Shown: in pieces, positions 8,605 to 16,703 of the stretch
How positions within the stretch are numbered: position 1 is the stretch's first letter
Layout: each line of letters begins with the position of its first letter
Origin: Cryobacterium roopkundense
GTDB lineage: Bacteria; Actinomycetota; Actinomycetes; Actinomycetales; Microbacteriaceae
DNA length: 64,000 bases
Direction: 5' to 3'
NCBI RefSeq assembly: GCF_014200405.1
Contig: NZ_JACHBQ010000001.1
Location: 2,232,001-2,296,000 of the forward strand
The notes under the pieces: generated by a model
What the model saw: the letters and a program-made list of their open reading frames with translations, nothing else
Told to the model about the DNA's origin: nothing
The model's database searches: none
Translations under genes and position numbers: made by a program

Positions 8605-9872
8605 TCAGGTGGCACGCAGCCAACCGGTTTCGCGCTCGCGGACCGAACCTTCCAGATCGAGGGCGCCGAGGGCCCCGCGCACGCCAGTGGACGACAGGCC
8701 CGAGCGCCGCGCGATCTCCGTGACGCTCCGTGGCGAGCGACCACTGAGCGCGTCGAATACTCGGATCTGGTCGCTCGTGCGACCGCCCCCGCCCGCGAAA
8801 GTGTCGGTCCCGTCGCTTGCCGTGAAATCGAGGGGCACCTGCACGGTGCGCTCGCCCACGAGCTCGGCCATCTCGGCCGGTGTGGTAACGCAGACGGCAT
8901 CAAATTCACGGATCAGCCGATGGCAGCCCGCCGAGGTCGGTGAGGTGACCGGGCCGGGGACGGCCCCGAGCGGACGCCCGAGTGCGGCGGCATGTCCGGC
9001 AGTGTTGAGTGATCCCGAGCGCACCCCGCTTCGAGCACGATCGTCGCAAGGCTCGACGCGGCAATGAGTCTGTTGCGCTGCAGAAAACGCCATTTTGTGG
9101 GTGCCGCACCGCAGGGCAGCTCAGACACCACCGCTCCGTCGGCGGCGATGCGACTCAGGAGTGCGTCATGGCCGCTGGGATAAAAGCGATCCACTCCCCC
9201 TGCGAGGAACGCCACCGTGAGCCCGTCGCTCGCGAGGGCCGCCCGGTGCGCCATGCCGTCGATGCCGTAGGCCGCTCCAGACACGATGGTGAATCCCCGG
9301 TCGACGAGTCCCGCGGCGGCCTCCATGGCCACGTGTTCGCCGTAGCCTGTCGCCGCCCGCGCGCCAACGAGCGCGACCGAATTGGCGAGCCCCGTGAGGG
9401 CCGCCGGCCTGCCACGCCACCACAGCGCGAGGGGGGCATGCGCACCAAGATCGTCAAGTTGCAGCGGCCACAGCTCGTCGTGCGGCAGCAACAGCCCCGC
9501 TCCGACACGATGAGCCTGTTGCAGGGAACGCACGACCTCTGTGGAGCTCAGCCGTGGGCGCCACCGGAGCAGGCCCTGCTCGAGGCCGCCGCCGAGTTCG
9601 TCTTCGGCATCGTCGAATCCGTGCTGACGCAGGAGTTCGGCGAGCCGGGCGGGTGTCCAGGATTCCACTACCGCCGTCAGCGCGTCCCGGGCGCCGAGAC
9701 TGCCCACGAGCACGCCAGCCAGACCGTCACCCGGTTCGACTATGCCGCTCCACGCGGCGCGAGCGAAGACATCCGCTGCCGCCGCCACAGAATCGAGCCC
9801 GGTCTCCGCGCCGCCGCGCACACCCTCGGCGAGCGCACACAATTGTGCTTCAGTCATGCCGTACATGTTCAT
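8605..9872 (-). pseudogene. dprA: frameshifted DNA processing protein DprA
   Basis: DprA loads RecA on incoming single-stranded DNA during transformation. The Rossmann-like core is clear: VALVGARAATGYG, IVSGAAYGIDGMAHRAAL, FLAGGVDRFYPSGH and RNRLIAASSLATIVLEAG. The frame then breaks. The expected continuation VRSGSLNTAGHAAALGR with AVPGPVTSPTSAGCHRLI is found in a second frame, which runs to 8605 through a C-terminal winged-helix region. The break is at the CCCC run 9024-9027 (GGGG on the coding strand, where GGGGG would restore the frame). The start overlaps the comM stop (ATGA). A homopolymer error is as likely as a true mutation. Confidence 0.85.
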
Positions 9873-11404
9873 GCTGTCATTCCCTTTCTCAGGTAGAGCG
9901 CGAGTCCTACGTGTTCGGGACCGGGGCGACCGGCTCCTTCAAGGTCCGCGATGGACCAGGCCACTCTCAACACCCGGTCGAAGCCGCGCATGGTGATTCC
10001 GCCGCGCTCAAGGGCGCGTTCCAGCGCGGCGGTGGCTTTCGGGTCGAGGCGTACCTGCGGACCTCGCAGCCAAGGGCCGGGAACCTGGGAGTTGAGCTGC
10101 CAGGGAGTGTGCCGGAGGCGTTCCGCGGCGGCCGCGCGCGCGTGCACGACTCGGGCACGCGCCTGCTCGCTGGTGATACGCACGGTATCGGATGCGAGCC
10201 GCAGCTGGGCGGCAGTGATGCGCGTGACACCGAGCTGGATGTCAATCCGGTCCAGAAGCGGCCCCGAAATACGCGCCAGGTATCGGCGACGGGCGTTCGG
10301 CGGGCATGCGCATTCGAGGTCGCTGGCTCCGTACTGCCCGCACGGGCAGGGGTTGGCCGCCATCACAAGCTGGAATCGGGCCGGAAAGTGCGCGGTCGCG
10401 TTGGCGCGGTGAATGCTGATGACGCCAGACTCAAGTGGTTGCCGCAGGGCATCCAGCACTGGCGCGGCGAACTCGGGCGCTTCGTCGAGAAAGAGCACCC
10501 CATGGGAGGCGCGCGCGGCGGCCCCGGGCCTGATCTGCCCCGTACCGCCGCCGACCATGGCCGCGGCGGTGATCGTGTGGTGCGGAGCTTCAAGCGGCGG
10601 GCGCGTGACGAGCGCGTGGCCGAGCCCGCGACCGGTCAGAGACCGCATGGAACTCACCTCCAGTGAGGCCGCCGCGTCGAGGTCGGGCAGGAGGCTCGGT
10701 AGACGGGCCGCGAGCATCGTCTTGCCCGCCCCGGGAGGCCCGAGCATGAAGACATGGTGGCCACCGGCCGCGGCGACCTGCAGGGCGAGGATGGCATCGT
10801 CGTTTGCGATCACATCCACGAGGTCCAGAGACGGACCGGCGTCGTCCGAGTCGTTGGTCGGCAGGATCACCTCGACCTCGCGCGGCTGCAAGGGTGCGCC
10901 ATGCCAGATCGCGGCGTCTCGCAGCGAGGCGACAGCAATGACTCGCACACCCGGCACGAGCGCGGCCTCGGCGGCGTTCCCGGCGGGCACCATCACGGTG
11001 CCGTGCCCGAGCCGCACCGCTGCCACGACCCCCGGGAGGAGGCCCGGAGTGGGCCGCAGCCTGCCGTCGAGGGCCAGCTCCCCGAAGTGAACCACGGACG
11101 CGACGGATTCTGCCGATACGACCCTGTCGGCCGCGAGGCAGGCGAGGGCGATGGCAAGGTCGAACCCCGCCCCGTGCTTCGGCAACGCGGCGGGAGAGAG
11201 CGCGATCGTCAAACGGTGGTTGGTCAGCGGGCAGCCCGAGTTCGTGGCCGCGGCCCGCACACGCTGCGTCGCCTGGGAGAGGGCCGCATCGGGGAGCCCG
11301 ATAATGGTCATGGCTGGCAGCTGTGCGGAGATGTCGGCCTCCACTTCGACCATCGCGCCGGTCAGGCCGAGCAGGGCAACCGCGTGAGTGCGAGCGAGCG
11401 GCAT
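9869..11404 (-). CDS. comM: YifB/ComM family Mg-chelatase-like AAA ATPase
   Basis: ComM is a hexameric helicase that promotes branch migration during natural transformation. The 511 aa protein has an N-terminal Lon-protease-like domain (KHGAGFDLAIALACL near residue 77), Walker A GPPGAGKT at 222-229, Walker B LFLDEAPEF, and the zinc-like cysteine group CPCGQYG and CACPP near residue 350. The start MPLARTHAVAL is the family N-terminus, and its ATG overlaps the yraN stop by one base. It is translationally coupled on both sides, yraN-comM-dprA, a conserved DNA-uptake cassette. Confidence 0.93.
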   Translation of the reverse strand: MPLARTHAVALLGLTGAMVEVEADISAQLPAMTIIGLPDAALSQATQRVRAAATNSGCPLTNHRLTIALSPAALPKHGAGFDLAIALACLAADRVVSAESVASVVHFGELALDGRLRPTPGLLPGVVAAVRLGHGTVMVPAGNAAEAALVPGVRVIAVASLRDAAIWHGAPLQPREVEVILPTNDSDDAGPSLDLVDVIANDDAILALQVAAAGGHHVFMLGPPGAGKTMLAARLPSLLPDLDAAASLEVSSMRSLTGRGLGHALVTRPPLEAPHHTITAAAMVGGGTGQIRPGAAARASHGVLFLDEAPEFAAPVLDALRQPLESGVISIHRANATAHFPARFQLVMAANPCPCGQYGASDLECACPPNARRRYLARISGPLLDRIDIQLGVTRITAAQLRLASDTVRITSEQARARVVHARAAAAERLRHTPWQLNSQVPGPWLRGPQVRLDPKATAALERALERGGITMRGFDRVLRVAWSIADLEGAGRPGPEHVGLALYLRKGMTA

Positions 11405-11760
11405 CAGAACACGCCCCGCAGGTGTTCGAGGACCGGTTCCTGGCCTCGGACCGCGATGACCGCCACGGCGTCCACTCGAATCCGCTCTGGCCACACCTGC
11501 GCCTGGGCGCACCACAGGCCGGCCAACCGCCTCATGCGCGTGAGCTTCTCGGGGGTGATGGCTTCGAACGGATGCCCGTAGCTGGTGCTGCTGCGCGTCT
11601 TGACCTCGACGAAGACCACCTGCTGCGCCCGCTCGACGATCAGGTCAACCTCGCCGTCGGCGCACCTCCAGTTGCGCTCCACGATGCGGTATCCGGCGTC
11701 CACCAGGTAGCGGGCAGCGCAGTCTTCGCCGTACCTGCCGAGTTCGTCTTTGTGTGCCAC
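11404..11760 (-). CDS. UPF0102 family endonuclease-like protein YraN
   Basis: Short (118 aa) protein of the UPF0102/YraN family, with a restriction-endonuclease-like fold. GEDCAARYLVDAGY is the first helix; GEVDLIVER and VVFVEVKTRSS carry the D-(x)n-E-x-K pattern of PD-(D/E)xK nucleases. Its biochemical role is still poorly defined. It sits immediately upstream of comM and dprA, the usual neighbours. Confidence 0.9.
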   Translation of the reverse strand: MAHKDELGRYGEDCAARYLVDAGYRIVERNWRCADGEVDLIVERAQQVVFVEVKTRSSTSYGHPFEAITPEKLTRMRRLAGLWCAQAQVWPERIRVDAVAVIAVRGQEPVLEHLRGVF

Positions 11761-11877
11761 GAGTGCCTCCGGACACCACAGTGGCCTCCAGCTGCAATCG
11801 GCGACGGCTCACCGCGAACATCCGTGCATTGCTGCCCCCGTCGACCTGTTGGGGAGGAGGAAGCAGTCCACGACGAG

Positions 11878-12564
11878 TCACAGCCCCAGCGTCGCCAACT
11901 CCGTGTCCATGCGCTCGGCCAGTGCCCGGTAGCCGGCGTCGTTGGGGTGCAGGCCGTCGCTCGCCATCCACTCGGGGTGGCCCTCGATCCAATTCGAGGC
12001 GCCCGGGATGTAGTCAGCGTCGATGACGGCGGCGGCATCCTTCACCCAACCGATGATCGTGTCGACCGACTCCGGCCGGTCATCGGTATACCAGAACGGT
12101 TCCACCACGATGAAGCGCGCCTGCGGAAGTTCCGCCTTGAGGGTCGTGAAATCCTCCGTGATCGCCGACTTGATCTCGGCGGAGCGTGCCGGCATCGAGA
12201 AATTGTCGTTGAGCCCCATGGTCACGAAGACGATGTCGGGCTTCGAGTCGATCACCTGCTGCACCACACCTGTTCCGGGCGCGCCCTGACGGTTATTGAC
12301 GAACCCGAGGCCGTTGACGCTGGGGTTCACCTCGTTCCAACCGCGTTCAACGGAGACCGTCGTGGACCAGCGCAGCGAGGGATCGGAGGCACCCGTGCCA
12401 AGAGTGTAGGAGTCCCCGTAGAAGGCGACGGTCTGTCCGCCAGCAAATTGCTCCACGGGAGAAGGCAGTGACGGAGCTGCCATCGATGCCACGAGCGCCA
12501 CGAGCCCGGCGACAGCAGCAGTGATGGCGCCGGCGGTGATCCAAGTGCGCGTGCGACGTTTCAT
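11878..12564 (-). CDS. SGNH/GDSL hydrolase, exported
   Basis: A 228 aa esterase/lipase-like protein. MKRRTRTWITAGAITAAV begins a signal peptide or anchor with a hydrophobic core to about residue 30. Block I is FYGDSYTLGTGA (catalytic Ser), block III TMGLNDNF (the G-x-N-D oxyanion motif), and block V SDGLHPNDAGY (catalytic Asp and His). The fold suggests an extracellular deacylase; the substrate is unknown. The start is taken at the basic MKRRTR, because upstream in-frame sequence lacks signal-peptide character. Confidence 0.85.
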   Translation of the reverse strand: MKRRTRTWITAGAITAAVAGLVALVASMAAPSLPSPVEQFAGGQTVAFYGDSYTLGTGASDPSLRWSTTVSVERGWNEVNPSVNGLGFVNNRQGAPGTGVVQQVIDSKPDIVFVTMGLNDNFSMPARSAEIKSAITEDFTTLKAELPQARFIVVEPFWYTDDRPESVDTIIGWVKDAAAVIDADYIPGASNWIEGHPEWMASDGLHPNDAGYRALAERMDTELATLGL

Positions 12565-12604
12565 AGCTGTGGTTCGTAACTCGTGGTGACTTCGCTTGGT
12601 CGAA

Positions 12605-13708
12605 TCAGCGCACCAGAATTGGCGTCGAACTCGTGGGGGCGGCGAAGCGGGCATCCGTTTCACGGACCACTCGAAGCACGTTCTGCCCGGCAAGCGCCGC
12701 AAGTTCCTCTGCCGTCCAGCCGCGGAGGGCGAGTTCGGTGAGCAGCCCCGGGTAACCGTCGACCCCCTCAAGGCCGATCGGAAATTCCTCGGTGCCGTCG
12801 AAGTCACCGCCCAGGCCGATGTGGCGGATTCCCGCAACACGTCGGGCGTGCTCCACGTGATTGGCCACGTCGGAAATAGTGACGCGCGGGGCAGGCCCGG
12901 TCATCGCCCCCTCGGCCCACGCCGCATAGTCCGCGGACAGGAACTGCGGAACGAAGGTGACCATGAGCACTCCCCCATTGGCCGCGAGACGGCGGAGCAC
13001 GTCGTCGGGCACGTTGCGCGGGTGGTCATGCAGGGCAGAGCACGAGCTGTGGCTGAAGATCACGGGCGAGTCCGTGGTGTCGAGGGCGGCGTGCATGGTG
13101 GCCGGCGAGACGTGGGACAGGTCCACGAGCATGCCGAGCCGGTTGAGCTCCCGCACGTAGTCGACTCCGCGGGCGGTGAGGCCATCGTGCTCGGCGGCAT
13201 CCGTTGCCGAATCGGCCCACGAGGTGTTGTGCACGTGAGTGAGGGTGAGGTAGCGCACTCCGAGCCGGGCCAGCACGCGCAGCACCGCCGGAGAATCGTT
13301 GAGGCAGTGGGCTCCCTCAGCCCCCAAGAGCGAAGCGATCAGGCCGTTCGCCCGCGCCTCTTCGATGTCGGCCGCGCTGCGGGCGAGCATGAAGGTGTCG
13401 GGGTAGCGGCCTGCGAGCCGGTGCACCCAGTCGATCTGCTCCAGCGTGCCCTGCACTGCTTCCGCGCCAGCCAGCTTGTCGTTCACGTACACCGACCAAA
13501 ACTGGCCGACTACCCGGCCTGTGCGCAGCCGAGCGATGTCGGTATCCGTGCTGAGCCCTGCCTCGAGGCCCTCCACCGAATAGTCGCGGGTGTCCCGGCA
13601 TTCCCACGCCCAGTCGTTGTGACCGTCGATGACGCTCGACAGTTTCAAGGCCGCCTCGACGACGGCTGCGGCTGACGCTGCGGAGATGGATGCGGCGGTG
13701 GAGGTCAT
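12605..13708 (-). CDS. membrane dipeptidase, peptidase family M19
   Basis: Zinc dipeptidase of the renal dipeptidase family, 367 aa. VIDGHNDWAW supplies the H-x-D metal ligands, SLLGAEGAHCL the bridging Glu, VDLSHVSPATM and FSHSSCSALHDHPRNVPD the remaining His ligands, and IGLGGDFDG the C-terminal Asp. The family hydrolyses a broad range of dipeptides, including D-amino-acid-containing ones. No signal peptide is obvious, so it is probably cytoplasmic. It is 40 bp upstream of the SGNH hydrolase on the same strand. Confidence 0.9.
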   Translation of the reverse strand: MTSTAASISAASAAAVVEAALKLSSVIDGHNDWAWECRDTRDYSVEGLEAGLSTDTDIARLRTGRVVGQFWSVYVNDKLAGAEAVQGTLEQIDWVHRLAGRYPDTFMLARSAADIEEARANGLIASLLGAEGAHCLNDSPAVLRVLARLGVRYLTLTHVHNTSWADSATDAAEHDGLTARGVDYVRELNRLGMLVDLSHVSPATMHAALDTTDSPVIFSHSSCSALHDHPRNVPDDVLRRLAANGGVLMVTFVPQFLSADYAAWAEGAMTGPAPRVTISDVANHVEHARRVAGIRHIGLGGDFDGTEEFPIGLEGVDGYPGLLTELALRGWTAEELAALAGQNVLRVVRETDARFAAPTSSTPILVR

Positions 13709-13846
13709 GCGAAAACGGTATCAGCCGCCCCGCCGCCAACCGGTAGTCTGGCGCTGAACGAGGGGGTTCGCAGTGCGACGACGAACGTCAGGCATCGGTG
13801 AAGGGTGTGACGATTGCGCCGACTTCGTGTGGGGCGGGGGCGCGCC

Positions 13847-14935
13847 GTGAACTCAGTCCCTGCTCGAAACGGGATGCTCCGGGGACCGTCCGCATATCGC
13901 CTCTATTGGGTGGCGATGGGAGCAGCTGCCATTTTTATGGTCGCCATGGTCATCCTCATCATCACCCTGATCGTGGGGAACGGCTTCCTGCAATCCGATA
14001 CTCTGGCCGCCAACACATTCTGGGTCGCCTGGTTCTGTACCATGATGCTGTTCCCGGCTGGACTGGGCTGGACCCAAATCGTCGGGACCCGGGAGGTCGG
14101 GGCCGGGTACACCACGCTCGGGGCTTTCGAGTATGTGGAACGTCGAGATCCGCACACCGGCAGGGTCCTCCGGGCAGGCGGGGCTGCTATCCCTCCGGGC
14201 ACTTTTACTCTCAAACACGCCCGGGCCTACGCCGCCGCCCACCCGGTCATTCCTGCGATCGACGAGCTGCCAGTCCTCCAGCGCACACGCGAGGAAACGG
14301 CTTCACCCCGGGTGAGCAGCCTGCTGCGCGCTCCGAAAGTCGCTTTCAGCCCGTGGCGCAGGGGGATCGTCGTTATCGGGGCACTCCTACTTCCCTACGT
14401 CCTCTATCTCGCTATCTCCGCGGCCGCAGGCGTCCTGCTCCAACTTCTCTGGATGGTCATGATGGGTGCTCTCCCTCTCGTGATCATGTTCGCCACCATG
14501 AGCAGCATCGTTCGCTCCCAGATTGCGGCTGTGCACGACCTCTACCCGTCGGCGTTGCTGGTGCCGGGGATGAGTTCCGACGAGCTGCGCTCCACTGCAC
14601 GGGCCATGCATCTCTCGCCGCTGCCGATTCGCACCTTGATCCTCTGGGCGATTGACGAGAGTGGAGTCGGCCTGTGGCAGGGCGGGGCCACCCCGGTACG
14701 CGCGTTCCACCTGACCTGGGCGGACATCGCCGAGGTTGCGACCACAACCGTGCCCAACCCGAATAGCCGTCCCCGGTCCGCGATCACCTTTAACGTCGAC
14801 GGCTCCAGCGGCAGAACTTACCGCCTCCCCTTCCACGTCTCCGGGTGGCTCGATGCCTTCCCGGAGTTTGAGCACGTCAACATCACCACGGTTGCCGACA
14901 TCAACAGGAGATTCTTCACCACTGCACCACGCTGA
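13847..14935 (+). CDS. uncharacterised membrane protein
   Basis: I do not recognise this protein. The 362 aa product has two hydrophobic pairs: one near residues 20-45 and 55-75, and another near 165-215, which contains PYVLYLAISAAAGVLLQLLW. The rest is a soluble region with no known catalytic motif. The C-terminal ~110 residues, with alternating strands such as VRAFHLTWADIAEVAT and TYRLPFHVSGWLDAF, could be a PH-like domain. The GTG at 13847 follows a G-rich stretch; an in-frame TTG at 13814 and an ATG at 13874 are alternatives. It stands alone between minus-strand genes. Confidence 0.6.
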   Translation: MNSVPARNGMLRGPSAYRLYWVAMGAAAIFMVAMVILIITLIVGNGFLQSDTLAANTFWVAWFCTMMLFPAGLGWTQIVGTREVGAGYTTLGAFEYVERRDPHTGRVLRAGGAAIPPGTFTLKHARAYAAAHPVIPAIDELPVLQRTREETASPRVSSLLRAPKVAFSPWRRGIVVIGALLLPYVLYLAISAAAGVLLQLLWMVMMGALPLVIMFATMSSIVRSQIAAVHDLYPSALLVPGMSSDELRSTARAMHLSPLPIRTLILWAIDESGVGLWQGGATPVRAFHLTWADIAEVATTTVPNPNSRPRSAITFNVDGSSGRTYRLPFHVSGWLDAFPEFEHVNITTVADINRRFFTTAPR

Positions 14936-14979
14936 CGCCTCGACGATCCAGTGTGCTGCAGCCACTCCTCCCGCCGCTC

Positions 14980-16113
14980 TCAGGCCATCGTGAACAGCCG
15001 CCGCACGACGCGGCCCTCGGCGAGGGCATCGAGGCTCTCGTTCAGGTCGCACAGCGGCCGGGTATCAGTGTGCAGGAGCTCCACAGGCAGCCTGCCTGCC
15101 CGCCACATGTCGAGGTATGCGGGGATGTCGCGACTCGGCACGGAGTCTCCCATGTAGCAGCCGAGGAGCCGACGCCCCATGCCGGCGAATTGCAGGGCCG
15201 AGGTCGTGATCGTCTGATCCGGATGGGGCAACCCGACAGACACAAGGGCACCACCTCGGGTGAGGAGGGCGAGGCACGCTTCCATGACCCGGGAGTTGCC
15301 CACGGCCTCGATCGCGAGGTCGACGCCGTCGCCGGCGTGCTCCGCAACGAGAGCGACAGCCTGGTCTGGTGTCCCGGCTGCAGTGGCCCCGCAGCGCAGT
15401 GCAAGATCCTGCTTGTCGGGCAGCGGGTCGATCGCGATGATCGTCGTGCCGGCGACCTGCGCGGCCGCCATCACGGCCATCAGGCCGACCGCGCCGAGCC
15501 CGAACACGATCACGGACTGGCCGGCGGCGAGCTGGCCCGTGTTGAGCACCGCCCCGATACCGGTCAGCGCGGCGCAGCCGAACATGGCGGCCACATCGAA
15601 GGGCACGTCCCGCTCGATCACCACGGCCGATTCGCGCGCCACGACGGCGTACTGCGAGAAGGCCGACACTCCGAGGTGATGATTGACGCGCTCGCCGGTC
15701 TCGGAGCGAAGCACAGCGTCGCCATGCAACAGGTCGCCCGTATTATTCGAGGCCGCTCCCCGGTGGCAGAGCGCGGGCCGCCCGGCTAGGCAGGCCCGGC
15801 ATCCTCCGCAACTCGGCACAAAAACGAGTACCACGTGGTCGCCCACGTGCACGTCGTCGACGTCAGCCCCGAGGGCGGCGATGGTTCCGGCCGCCTCGTG
15901 TCCGAGGGCCATCGGCAGCGGACGGATGCGGGACGCATCGATCACGGACAGATCCGAGTGGCACAGACTGGCGCGTTCGACCTTCACCAGCACTTCACCG
16001 GCCCGCGGCGACGGCACCGGGAGACGCTCCAGGGTGAGGGGCGCACTCTCGGAATAGGGCCAAGACAAACCACTGGTACGAAGAAGTGCGCTGAGCATCG
16101 TTGCTGTCGTCAT
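14980..16113 (-). CDS. zinc-dependent alcohol dehydrogenase
   Basis: Medium-chain dehydrogenase/reductase, 377 aa. CHSDLSVID near residue 50 holds the catalytic-zinc Cys, GHEAAGTI near residue 70 the zinc His/Glu region, and CGGCRACLAGRPALC near residue 100 the four cysteines of the structural zinc. VFGLGAVGLMAVMAA near residue 200 is the NAD-binding turn. Substrate and direction cannot be read from the sequence. The neighbours are unrelated, so it is probably a single-gene unit. The start MTTATMLSALL is the first that fits the family. Confidence 0.88.
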   Translation of the reverse strand: MTTATMLSALLRTSGLSWPYSESAPLTLERLPVPSPRAGEVLVKVERASLCHSDLSVIDASRIRPLPMALGHEAAGTIAALGADVDDVHVGDHVVLVFVPSCGGCRACLAGRPALCHRGAASNNTGDLLHGDAVLRSETGERVNHHLGVSAFSQYAVVARESAVVIERDVPFDVAAMFGCAALTGIGAVLNTGQLAAGQSVIVFGLGAVGLMAVMAAAQVAGTTIIAIDPLPDKQDLALRCGATAAGTPDQAVALVAEHAGDGVDLAIEAVGNSRVMEACLALLTRGGALVSVGLPHPDQTITTSALQFAGMGRRLLGCYMGDSVPSRDIPAYLDMWRAGRLPVELLHTDTRPLCDLNESLDALAEGRVVRRLFTMA

Positions 16114-16169
16114 ACCATCCAACCTAGCCGCGGCCGCGCCGCGCCGGTTCCGCGGCGTACGCTCGGGAC

Positions 16170-16610
16170 ATGACTTTTCGCGATGCCAGTGTCGATTTCG
16201 GGATGCGCATGACGAACGGCGTACACCGTGCCCTGCTCGCAGTTTCGGGCGGACGGCTCGGGTGGACCATCGGCCCGATGCCGGCAGTCGAATTGCACAC
16301 CATAGGCCGTTCCAGCGGTGAGCGACGGTCGACAATGCTGACGGCGCCGGTGCACGGTGAGGGCCGTTACGTGCTCGTGGCCTCCAAAGGCGGAGACGAC
16401 CGCAATCCCAACTGGTACCTCAACCTCGTGGCACACCCCGAGGTGGAATTGACGATCAGGGGTGAGACACTTCCGATGCGGGCACGAACCGCAACACCTG
16501 CCGAGAAAGCTGACCTCTGGCCGAAGATCGTGGCCGCTTACTCCGGGTACGCGGCCTACCAGACCAGGACCACCCGGGATATTCCCGTGGTCATCTGCGA
16601 GCCCCGCTGA
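16170..16610 (+). CDS. DDN-type F420-dependent nitroreductase family protein
   Basis: A 146 aa protein of the deazaflavin-dependent nitroreductase (DDN) family, a split-beta-barrel fold. VELHTIGRSSGERRSTML, YVLVASKGGDDRNPNWYLNL and HPEVELTIRGE are typical blocks. The family uses F420H2, usually to reduce quinones or nitro compounds, often at the membrane. Together with the LLM-type enzyme at 29878-30681 it suggests that the host makes F420. Confidence 0.85.
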   Translation: MTFRDASVDFGMRMTNGVHRALLAVSGGRLGWTIGPMPAVELHTIGRSSGERRSTMLTAPVHGEGRYVLVASKGGDDRNPNWYLNLVAHPEVELTIRGETLPMRARTATPAEKADLWPKIVAAYSGYAAYQTRTTRDIPVVICEPR

Positions 16611-16636
16611 CGCGCAGTCGGTCGAACCGCCGCGAA

Positions 16637-16685
16637 GGCGGGTGGTGCGTCGGATGCACCAGGCGCAACCCACGAACCACCCGCC
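16637..16685. terminator. bidirectional hairpin between convergent genes
   Basis: Inverted repeat GGCGGGTGGT at 16637-16646 and ACCACCCGCC at 16676-16685. A small inner stem, GGTGC with GCACC, lies within the loop. It lies in the 93-bp gap where the DDN-type gene (plus) and GAPDH (minus) converge, so it could stop both transcripts. No long U tract is seen on either side. Confidence 0.6.
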
Positions 16686-16703
16686 CTCACGACACGATGA
16701 CGC

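Noticed and set aside
11323..13675. Plus-strand open frames opposite comM, yraN, the SGNH hydrolase and the dipeptidase
   Set aside because: Each covers a gene with intact catalytic motifs on the other strand; none has a family signature.
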